From an uncultured Massilia sp. (GTDB lineage: Bacteria; Pseudomonadota; Gammaproteobacteria; Burkholderiales; Burkholderiaceae_D), in NCBI GenBank assembly GCA_913778765.1, contig CAJYXO010000237.1:1-46219 (forward strand): a DNA stretch of 46,219 nt. Reading direction: 5' to 3'. Of this stretch, positions 1 through 6,793 are shown one piece after another. Made by a program: the position numbers and the translations under genes. The notes below the pieces were generated by a model. It was not told the DNA's origin, searched no databases, and saw only the letters and a list, made by a program, of their open reading frames with translations. Every line of letters starts with the position of its first letter. Positions within the stretch are counted from its first letter, which is position 1.

Positions 1-138
1 AAAAAGCACTACCGGACCAGGGATGACTTGCGGGCAGATGTGTTTGACTACATCGAAAGGTTTTACAATCCACGCCGGCGTCATTCCACTATCGGCTACA
101 TTAGCCCGATACAGTTTGAAAATCTAAGTTGCGCCTAA
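1..138 (+). CDS. IS3-family transposase, C-terminal fragment (partial)
   Basis: The reading frame is open from the window edge to a TAA at 136-138. Its 45 residues include the stretch YIERFYNPRRRHSTIGY followed by SPIQFE. This is the usual end of the integrase (rve) domain in OrfB of IS3-family elements, where the catalytic glutamate lies further upstream. Only this tail is visible, so it cannot be said whether the transposase is intact outside the window. It sits just before the AT-rich defence-like operon and may be part of the element that brought it in. Confidence 0.85.
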   Translation, partial: KKHYRTRDDLRADVFDYIERFYNPRRRHSTIGYISPIQFENLSCA

Positions 139-169
139 CGGAAGTGTCCGTGACGATAGGGGAAGGCCA
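1..169 (+). mobile_element. Right end of an IS3-family insertion sequence (partial)
   Basis: The transposase tail ends at 138 and is followed within about 30 bases by GTGTCCGTGACGATAGGGGA and then AGGCCA, ending at 169. The final CA and a GTGTCCGT-type motif just after the orfB stop resemble an IS3-family right terminal repeat. The left end is outside the window, so the repeat cannot be confirmed by pairing and the exact boundary is inferred. Confidence 0.45.
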
Positions 170-465
170 GGCCTCATCTTCCCATCAATCGCCATCCGAA
201 CACCATTTGCCCCTGTCCATTAGATTCCTCAGTCCATGTAAATCTACGTTCAACCACCTCTTTTGAGCCACGTACTCAGAACTCTACGCAAGCATAAACC
301 AATAACTTTACAACAACAACTATAAGGTTCACACTAGATGCGTAGTGTCTCCACTATCAAGGTAACATCGCTTGACGGCGAGGCTCTCGAAACGACTTAG
401 ACAACAGTAACGCAATTTACCAACTTTAATTTAGCCCGAATAATAATTCAAGAATACTTAAAACC
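139..465. other. Gene-free AT-rich region between IS end and ATPase gene
   Basis: No convincing gene lies here. The first 31 bases are probably the IS terminus. The rest is AT-rich and presumably carries the promoter of the two-gene operon that follows. A TAATAAT stretch at 441-447 could be a -10 element, but no clear -35 box or Shine-Dalgarno sequence precedes the ATG at 466. Confidence 0.5.
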
Positions 466-1611
466 ATGGCACATATAACCGAGTTCAAATTATTTGGACT
501 TCTTGGCAGAAGCAAACCTATCCATCTGAAACTAAACCGGGACGTGAACGTCTTCTTTGGAGAAAACGGCAGCGGCAAAACCACGTTGCTAAAAGTTCTT
601 GACGCGGCGATGTCATTTGATAATAAGGCAATGCAAAATTTGCCAGTAGACAGAGCGGAGGTTTCCGTCTACTCAGTTAGCGAAAATAGAGTGTTCACCC
701 ATGTTTGGGATAGAGAATTCGAAACTAACGATTCAAACGCTCTCCAACTCGAATTAGAAATGTATTCGGATTCTTTAAGAAGAAGAATTTCTGATCGCCC
801 TATAGGGGAGTGGAAGTCAGATGTAAACAAGCTGGAAGTAACCCGTTGGCAACATATATTCCTTCCTACAACTCGTCTTTATTTTGATGAGAGCATAAGA
901 GCAAAAATTTCCGGCAGAAATAAAATTGAACGTGAGATTGATGAGCAGTTTGCAGCCGGCATTAACCAAAGTTGGCTTGTATATTACTCTCAAGTAATAT
1001 CCCAAATCAGATCGATTCAGGAAGAGGGCTTAACGTCGGTACTAGCGTATGCATTGGCAGAAAAAAATGTAGATACAGTTGGACCTACGCTAGATCCAAA
1101 CATAGTATATGACAGAGCAGCAAAATTTTTAGACCGTCAAACTGATAGCAAATCCATTCTTGGCAGCCGAAAATCTTTTATCCGACGGTACAAAAACGAA
1201 GAAAATCTAAGAAGGCTCGTTGACAATCTAAATAATACTGAAGAAAAGATTGAGAAATGTGTTGAGCCAATTGACACTTTTGTTTCTACTATTTCTAGTT
1301 TCTTGTCGAATGGCAAGGAGCTAGCTTTCAGTCTGGATGAGCTAAACATCAAGCTTAAAGATGGAAATTTAATTACACCGTCTGCTTTGTCATCGGGCGA
1401 AAAGCACTTACTTAAGCTTCTGCTTTCCGCTATGGAAGCAGAGGAAAGCTCAATTATTATCGATGAGCCCGAGATATCGTTACATATTGATTGGCAGAGA
1501 AAACTATTGCCTACTATGAGCATCTTAAACCCGTTATGTCAGGTTATCGTAGCGTCACACTCTCCTGAAATAATGGCAGACGTGCCGGACAATCGAATTT
1601 TTCGCATATGA
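466..1611 (+). CDS. AAA/ABC-type ATPase, PARIS AriA-like (AAA_15 family)
   Basis: This 381-residue protein has the full set of motifs of the RecF/SMC-like ATPases found in defence systems. The Walker A motif is GENGSGKTT at residues 32-40. The ABC signature LSSGEK is at about 308-313, Walker B IIIDEPE at about 330-336, and the switch histidine SHS at about 364-366. The middle part is helical and charged, without a long coiled coil. The stop overlaps the start of a DUF4435 gene by four bases (ATGA at 1608-1611), so the two are translationally coupled. ATPase plus DUF4435 is the defining pair of PARIS, in which AriA holds AriB and releases it on phage attack. The gene is much richer in AT than the chromosome downstream, which suggests transfer. 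The family call is firm; the PARIS assignment is inference from domain pairing. Confidence 0.8.
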   Translation: MAHITEFKLFGLLGRSKPIHLKLNRDVNVFFGENGSGKTTLLKVLDAAMSFDNKAMQNLPVDRAEVSVYSVSENRVFTHVWDREFETNDSNALQLELEMYSDSLRRRISDRPIGEWKSDVNKLEVTRWQHIFLPTTRLYFDESIRAKISGRNKIEREIDEQFAAGINQSWLVYYSQVISQIRSIQEEGLTSVLAYALAEKNVDTVGPTLDPNIVYDRAAKFLDRQTDSKSILGSRKSFIRRYKNEENLRRLVDNLNNTEEKIEKCVEPIDTFVSTISSFLSNGKELAFSLDELNIKLKDGNLITPSALSSGEKHLLKLLLSAMEAEESSIIIDEPEISLHIDWQRKLLPTMSILNPLCQVIVASHSPEIMADVPDNRIFRI

Positions 1612-2540
1612 ATAGGTTAGTTCATTCTGACGCAGGACTGCTTCGCACAATACAGATATCTAATACTCGCGTATTTGGATTTGTCGAGGGTGGATTAGAT
1701 AGAAATTTCTATGATCGATTACTAGAAAGGAAATGCAATTCTATTTCGCATGAAGTTTACGCAGCAAAAGAGCTTCCAGGCAATACCGGGGGTAAGCCTA
1801 GGCTAGTATCTTTCCATGCCTTTCTCAAGGAAAAGGCAGCACTTGTTAATAACTTTTTGGGGAAGAAATATGTATGTATTTTCTTTGCCGACAAAGATAT
1901 TGACGACGTAACTCAAACTCTAATTGAGGACCAAAATTTCATCTATACTGAAACATATGATCTTGAAGGACACTTGTTTAGCTGTGGCGATCTTAAACGT
2001 GCTTTAGCCGATGCTGCTCACATAACGCTAAAACAGGCGAATTCTATAGTGGGCAATAAGGATGAACTAATCGTTAAGCTAACTGAAGATTGGTCAGATT
2101 GGCTTGCTATGTGCATGATCAGCCAAATTCACAAAGTTAACTTTGGTTGTTCGTTTGAAAGACAGATACCAATCGACAAAAAGCAGGAATTTATATGGGG
2201 TAGTGCCGATTCACTACTTCCGCAAATTATGAATAAAATTTGCGAATCAACGGGGTTATCTGTTGAAGAGTTCGAAGCACAGAAAACTGAGATTGAAGAA
2301 AAGATCAAAACGGAGCTTGAAGAAGGTAATATCCTGAAATACTTTAAAGGAAAGTGGTTTAAACCTTTACTTCAAAACCTATCAAAAGAAAAACTTCAGA
2401 TAAGCGACGCTAGCACCGATAGTTTATTTGAAAATATTCTTCGAACATTAGTATGCCAAATCCCAACGGCACATAATTGCAGGTGTTGCAGCAGCACTGA
2501 TAACATTATTAGGAATTTTATCGACTACGTCATGAACTAA
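1608..2540 (+). CDS. DUF4435 (TOPRIM-like) protein, PARIS AriB-like
   Basis: This 310-residue protein has the pattern of DUF4435, a TOPRIM-like nuclease fold. An early glutamate lies in FVEGGLDRNFYDRL (E27). A PGNTGGKP stretch follows at about 57-64. An acidic cluster FFADKDIDD sits at about 92-100, and YDLEGHLF at about 117-124 supplies a further glutamate (E120). In PARIS the AriB effector carries this domain and is reported to cleave host tRNA once released by the ATPase. Here the acidic residues look intact, so an active nuclease is plausible. The C-terminal third is lysine- and glutamate-rich and is not recognised beyond the family. The ATG overlaps the stop of the ATPase gene. AT content and codon use match the ATPase gene and differ sharply from the genes after 2735. 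Confidence 0.78.
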   Translation: MNRLVHSDAGLLRTIQISNTRVFGFVEGGLDRNFYDRLLERKCNSISHEVYAAKELPGNTGGKPRLVSFHAFLKEKAALVNNFLGKKYVCIFFADKDIDDVTQTLIEDQNFIYTETYDLEGHLFSCGDLKRALADAAHITLKQANSIVGNKDELIVKLTEDWSDWLAMCMISQIHKVNFGCSFERQIPIDKKQEFIWGSADSLLPQIMNKICESTGLSVEEFEAQKTEIEEKIKTELEEGNILKYFKGKWFKPLLQNLSKEKLQISDASTDSLFENILRTLVCQIPTAHNCRCCSSTDNIIRNFIDYVMN

Positions 2541-2728
2541 AGCACACCACGAAATTACGAAATTGAATAAAGAATTCTATAGTTCTTTGGTATAAGGGTA
2601 TGAGGCGCAGCTTTTAGACGGATATAAATTTCCTTTAAGAGAAGTGCCTCGTTTCCCATTAAAAGATCTTGTTCCGAATTTGTTCCCGTTTTCCTAACGC
2701 GATACGTAACCTCTTGATTCCACGCCTT
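2541..2728. other. AT-rich tail of the foreign segment, up to the ychF junction
   Basis: No gene is apparent. Low GC continues until about 2735, where the sequence changes abruptly to GC-rich ychF coding sequence. This stretch would hold the end of the inserted element. No duplicated target site could be recognised, because the other end of the element is not in the window. Confidence 0.5.
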
Positions 2729-2848
2729 TTATCGTTCGATGGTGCAGAACGGATAGTTTTCAGCCGGGATGCCGGCCTTGGTCAGGGCGTTGAACAGGGT
2801 GGACTTGCCGACGTTGGGCAGGCCGACGATGCCGCATTTGAGACTCAT
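2729..2848 (-). pseudogene. ychF: ychF (engD) 5' fragment, truncated after codon 38
   Basis: Reading the minus strand from the ATG at 2848 gives the N-terminus of the Obg-family GTPase/ATPase Ych[21 protein letters not shown], then [19 protein letters not shown]. The P-loop GLPNVGKST is intact. Homology stops at codon 38 (about 2735). One foreign codon and a TAA (2731-2729) follow, giving 39 residues where the family has about 363. The G-domain remainder and TGS domain are missing. In related bacteria ychF lies downstream of pth in the same direction, as here. The break coincides with the GC-to-AT composition change, so the gene was interrupted by the foreign segment. Whether the rest of ychF survives beyond the window is unknown. 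Confidence 0.9.
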
Positions 2849-3095
2849 GGGAAGCTTTCAGGGTCGAATTGACGAAACCTCGTATTGTAACCCCGGACCG
2901 TCTCGTTTGCCCGAAAAACGGCTCGGGCAGCCGTCCGATAGCAACGCCTTCACCTGTCGGCATTCTTTACAGGCCATCCTCGTTCGCGACCGCATCTCAG
3001 CTATAACTTCTTTCTTTTCAATGACTTAGCCAGGAAGGAACATTAATTGCTTATTGGAATTCATTATTTCCCAATTAAAACTTCCTGAGGAACTC

Positions 3096-3763
3096 ATGAA
3101 AAACATCCTGTCCGCCCTGCTCTTCGGCGCCTGCCTGCTGGCTGCGCATGCCCAGGCCGTGGTCGTTCGCGGCACCGGTACTGCCGCCCTCGTCGGCCAT
3201 GACCTGACCGATCCGGAAAACAATGGCCTGCCGGAGTCCGACGTCAACTACAACGCCAGCTTCCGCTCGTCCTTCAATCCCGGCTTCGGCGGCTATGAAG
3301 GGGCATATAACGTGTTCGACAACCGCGTCGGCGGCAACAACGACAAATGGTGCTGCGCCACCGGCGGCTGGGTCGAGGCGAAGTTCGCCCAGCAATATGT
3401 GCTGACCGGCTTTACCGCCGCCTCGGCGAACGACGTGCCGGGCCGCGACTCGGACTTCTGGCGCATCCTCGGTTCGAACGACGGCATCAACTACACCACC
3501 ATTTTCGAATATCACAACGAAGGTGTCAGCCCCTGGCCAGCCGCCTGCAGGTGAACCAGTATGTTGCCGGCGCCGATTTTGCCACGCCGGCGGCCTACCG
3601 CATCTTCCGCTACCAGTCGCTGTCGACCGTGAATCCGGGCGACGGCCACCAGTTGAGCGAACTGGAATTCTTCGGCAACGAAGTGCCGGAACCGGCCAGC
3701 CTGTCCCTGTTCGCGCTGGGCGCCATGGCCCTCGCCGCACGCCGCCGTAACCAGCGCGCCTGA
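3096..3763 (+). pseudogene. PEP-CTERM sorting protein with discoidin-like domain, frameshifted
   Basis: The gene starts at ATG 3096, preceded by TGAGG with a five-base spacer. It encodes a signal peptide (MKNILSALLFGACLLAAHAQA) and an F5/8-type C (discoidin)-like domain with NVFDNRVGG, GGWVEAKF and RILGSNDGINYTTIF. This frame stops at 3554. The expected continuation, RLQVNQYV...YRIFRYQSL...LSELEFFG, lies in another frame and ends with a PEP-CTERM signal: VPEP, a hydrophobic helix and ARRR. One missing base near 3537-3541 would restore a product of about 222 residues. PEP-CTERM proteins are exported and processed by exosortase. A real mutation or a sequencing error would look the same here. 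The stop lies one base from the convergent patatin gene. Confidence 0.8.
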
Positions 3764-3764
3764 T

Positions 3765-4862
3765 TCAGATCGGCCGGATCTTCGACAGGTCCGGCCTGTC
3801 CACGAAGGCGGCGAATGCGTCGCGCAGCCTTTCTCCCTCGTCCATCGCCCGCTTCCACGCCATGATGCGCGCATCGTGGTTCAGGCCGTAGTACTTGAAA
3901 TCGCTGCGGTCGATCAGTTTCCCGCGCGGCAGCTTGCCCAGAAACTCGGCGCTCGGCGCCACGATCAGCACATTGTCCAGCCAGCCGCGGTTCGGCCCGC
4001 GCGCCGCGCGCCGCCACGGCAGCGCCTTGTCCAGCCAGCCCGGCACGATGTGCTCGCTGAAGTGCGGATACAGGACGATGGAACCGGCGTCCTGCGCCGC
4101 CAGACGGGTATAAGGCAGCGCCAGGTTGTAGTCGATGATGCCGCCATCCCAGTAATGCCCCTGCGGCGCCCCGGCGATGTCGCGCACCGGCTTCATCAGC
4201 ATCGGCAGCGTGCCCGAGGCCAGCAGGCCGGAGGCGAGATTCTCGCGCGTCAGCGGCGAGAAATGGGTGGCGAAGCTGTCGAATCGTTCGCGCAGCCAGC
4301 CGGCGGCGCTGCGCACGTCGCCGATCACCACGCGGTCCATCAGCTGGGCCAGGCGGTCGCGCGAGGCCAGGTTGTGCAGGGCCGCCGCCGCGAAGCCCTT
4401 CATTTCCGCATAGCGGTGGCCGGGTGCGGAAAGCAGCCGCTTGCCGCGCACGGTCAGCAGGTGCAGGCGGTGATGGGGGTGGTTGACGATGTCGTCCTCG
4501 TGGCCGCGCACGAATTCCCCCAGCAGTCCCTGCACCACCTCCTCGATCTGTTCCTGCGACGGCTTCGTGCTGGTATAACGCTGTCCGCTGTAGAGCTCGC
4601 CCAGGCGTTCGAAGGCCTTCACCGGATCGCGCTGGCAGGCGGCGGCCATGCGCCAGGCGCCGATCGACGAGCCGATCAGGGTGCGCTCGCGCGGCGCGGC
4701 AGGAAACCAGTCGCCGAATACCCACTGGTCGAGCGAGCGGAAGATCAGTCCCTTGGGACCGCCGGCCGCGGCGGGGACGACGGCGATGTCCTGTGCGCGC
4801 AGGCCATGCGCGCGGATCTGGGCCAGGGCCAGCGGCCCGGCGTGGAAAGTCAGAGCACTCAT
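3765..4862 (-). CDS. Patatin-like phospholipase family protein
   Basis: The 365-residue protein has the elements of the patatin fold. A glycine-rich oxyanion loop AAAGGPKGL lies near residue 30. The nucleophile elbow is GSSIGAWR near residue 65 (G-x-S-x-G). DGGIIDYN near residue 225 supplies the aspartate of the Ser-Asp dyad. Such enzymes hydrolyse acyl esters of lipids. No signal peptide is visible, so a cytoplasmic or membrane-surface role is likely. The ATG at 4862 is preferred over an upstream in-frame start because the extra residues are low-complexity and do not look like protein. The gene converges on the PEP-CTERM pseudogene and diverges from the transglutaminase-like gene. The substrate is unknown. 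Confidence 0.85.
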   Translation of the reverse strand: MSALTFHAGPLALAQIRAHGLRAQDIAVVPAAAGGPKGLIFRSLDQWVFGDWFPAAPRERTLIGSSIGAWRMAAACQRDPVKAFERLGELYSGQRYTSTKPSQEQIEEVVQGLLGEFVRGHEDDIVNHPHHRLHLLTVRGKRLLSAPGHRYAEMKGFAAAALHNLASRDRLAQLMDRVVIGDVRSAAGWLRERFDSFATHFSPLTRENLASGLLASGTLPMLMKPVRDIAGAPQGHYWDGGIIDYNLALPYTRLAAQDAGSIVLYPHFSEHIVPGWLDKALPWRRAARGPNRGWLDNVLIVAPSAEFLGKLPRGKLIDRSDFKYYGLNHDARIMAWKRAMDEGERLRDAFAAFVDRPDLSKIRPI

Positions 4863-5011
4863 CGGGAAATTATCGCAGGAAGCGCGCTCCCGCGCCGGCC
4901 GCGCCGCTGCTGGGCACGGGCACGCTTGCGGCCGCGCAAAGGCAGGCATGAGCGCGCCGCCTAACATCGTTTGCTCAACGCGCCCTGCCCTGCCCTGTTT
5001 GCGGAGTGTCC

Positions 5012-6274
5012 ATGTCCTGTCGATATTATTTCGTCTGCTTACTTCTCATGCTCGCCTGCGCGCAGGCCCGGCCGCGCGAGGCCGCCCAGGGTCTCAAGCT
5101 GCACTATGCGAGCTATCCCGAGCTTGCCGCGGCCTTCCGTCAGCGCATGGACGGCGCCGCCACCACGCCCGCGCCCACGCCGGCGCTTGGCGCGCTTGCA
5201 CGCGAACTCGTGGCCGGTCATCCGGACCCGCGCACGCGCGCGCTGGCGCTGGCCGACTGGGTCCGCACCCACATCCGCCTGCTCGCACCGCAGCTGCGTG
5301 TCGATGGCGCCGCGCCGCGTCCCGCCGCCGCCGTGCTGGTCCAGCGCGCCGGCAATGTCGAGGAAGTCGTCGTGCTGCTGCAGGCCCTGCTGGCGGAAAG
5401 CGGCATCGCCAGCACCGCGGCGCTGGTCGGACGCGGCGGTCCGGATGCGCTGCCGGATCCCGCCACCACGGCCGTCTTCGAGCACCTGCTGGTCTACCTG
5501 CCCGGGCTCGGCTTGTACCTCGATCCTTCCGCCGCGACTGTCGCCGCCGGCTACCTGCCCGCTTCCCTGCTCGGCAAGCCGGTCCTGTTGGCCAGCGGCG
5601 CGTTTGCGATGACGCCGATGGCGCAGCCGCAAAGCGTCAGCATGCGGGCCACGGTCGACATCCGGCGCGACGGCAGCGGCAAGGTTGCGCTGGAGCGGAC
5701 CTATGCCGGCGCCCTTGCCGAACCGGTCCGCAAGGCGGTGCGCGATGCGGCCCCGGCGCTGAGCGAACAGGCCGTTCGGCGCCTGCTGCCGGGCCTGTCG
5801 CCGCCGGGCCGCGGCGGGCTGGCGCCGAAGCTCGAGAACCTCGACAGCGATGCCTTCCGGATGTCGCTGGCCGCGGCCGATGCGCGCATCCTCGCCCGGC
5901 CGGACGCCGGTGCGCTGGCCACCGTCCACGCGTCCCTGAGCACGGTCGCCGACGCCATGGCCGGCATGCCCTGGGACAGCGCCGGCGGCCGCGATGCCGC
6001 CTGTCCAGCCATCGATGCGGCCGACGAGACCCGCTACCAGTTGCCCCGGTCGATGCGGATCCTGTCGCTGCCGGCGCCGGTGAGCGTGATCCAGGGCGGC
6101 GTGTTCTACCGGGCCGCCTACGAACGGCAAGGCAACACGGTGCTGGTCAAACGGCGCCTGAGCTTCCGCAACGGCCGCCCGACGTGTACGCCGGCAGAGC
6201 TGCGCGCCATGCGGCCGGCGCTGGCGCGCGTCGCCCGTGACCTGGGCAGCCAGGTCAGGATCACGCGGCGTTGA
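5012..6274 (+). CDS. Secreted transglutaminase-like protein lacking the catalytic cysteine
   Basis: The protein has 420 residues from ATG 5012, which has GGAG five bases upstream; a GTG at 5006 is in frame but overlaps that site. Residues 1-20 form a signal peptide ending ACAQA. The central region follows the bacterial transglutaminase-like pattern: RPAAAVLVQRAGNVEEVVVL where the family has the GDCxD nucleophile motif, then FEHLLVYLPGLGLYLDPSA with the expected His and Asp. The cysteine is replaced (GNVEE), so protease or transglutaminase activity is unlikely. The C-terminal 200 residues resemble the domain found after transglutaminase cores in DUF3857-type proteins but are not firmly recognised. 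A binding or scaffold role in the periplasm is inference. The 3' end overlaps the convergent GNAT gene by 14 bases. Confidence 0.6.
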   Translation: MSCRYYFVCLLLMLACAQARPREAAQGLKLHYASYPELAAAFRQRMDGAATTPAPTPALGALARELVAGHPDPRTRALALADWVRTHIRLLAPQLRVDGAAPRPAAAVLVQRAGNVEEVVVLLQALLAESGIASTAALVGRGGPDALPDPATTAVFEHLLVYLPGLGLYLDPSAATVAAGYLPASLLGKPVLLASGAFAMTPMAQPQSVSMRATVDIRRDGSGKVALERTYAGALAEPVRKAVRDAAPALSEQAVRRLLPGLSPPGRGGLAPKLENLDSDAFRMSLAAADARILARPDAGALATVHASLSTVADAMAGMPWDSAGGRDAACPAIDAADETRYQLPRSMRILSLPAPVSVIQGGVFYRAAYERQGNTVLVKRRLSFRNGRPTCTPAELRAMRPALARVARDLGSQVRITRR

Positions 6275-6755
6275 TGCGGGCCAGCGCGGCGTCGCTCAGT
6301 TCGAAACGCAGGTCGACCCGGTCGCGTCCGGAGCGGTAGCCGCCCGGCCAGCGCGCGATCTCTTCGAAGCCGCAGCGCAGGAAGAAGCCGGCCGTGTGCG
6401 GGTGCGTATCGACCGTCACCCAGCGCGGCCTCAGCTTGCGGCCCGCCATGTGCAGCAGGCGGTAGTGCAGCAAGGCACGGCCGATGCCGCTGCCGTGACG
6501 GTCGGCGCGCACCAGGCCGAATACCAGCGTCCCCAGGTCGTAGAAGGCGGACAGCTCGTAACCGCCGAAGGCCACCACCTCCTTCCCTTCGACCACGACG
6601 AAGAAAGGACCGTCGGGCTCGTCGAGGGCCGCGCGCAGCCAGGCTTCTTCCGACGCCGGAAAGTGGGCGGGCACATTGCTGCGGAAGGCGGCCAGGACGG
6701 CCTTGCGGTCGTCAGGCCAGTAGCGACGGATGCGATGTTTCGGTGCGGACTGCAT
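6261..6755 (-). CDS. GNAT-family N-acetyltransferase
   Basis: This 164-residue protein fits a single GNAT domain. Acetyl-CoA binding motif A is visible as VRADRHGSGIGRALL, with the R/Q-x-x-G-x-G/A core, preceded by the beta-strand LGTLVFGL. A later TVDTHPHTAGFFLRCGFEEI matches motif B, where an aromatic/Cys-Gly-Phe turn closes the fold. It transfers an acetyl group from acetyl-CoA to an unknown amine. It overlaps the end of the transglutaminase-like gene tail to tail and diverges from the HD-LuxR gene with 38 bases between the starts. Neighbours do not point to a substrate. Confidence 0.87.
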   Translation of the reverse strand: MQSAPKHRIRRYWPDDRKAVLAAFRSNVPAHFPASEEAWLRAALDEPDGPFFVVVEGKEVVAFGGYELSAFYDLGTLVFGLVRADRHGSGIGRALLHYRLLHMAGRKLRPRWVTVDTHPHTAGFFLRCGFEEIARWPGGYRSGRDRVDLRFELSDAALARINAA

Positions 6756-6793
6756 GTGTGCTCCTTGTTCACTCTCGTGTTGGCCGTTACATT

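Noticed and set aside
3530..3560. Programmed frameshifting in the PEP-CTERM gene
   Set aside because: No slippery heptamer or downstream structure is evident; a mutation or read error is simpler.
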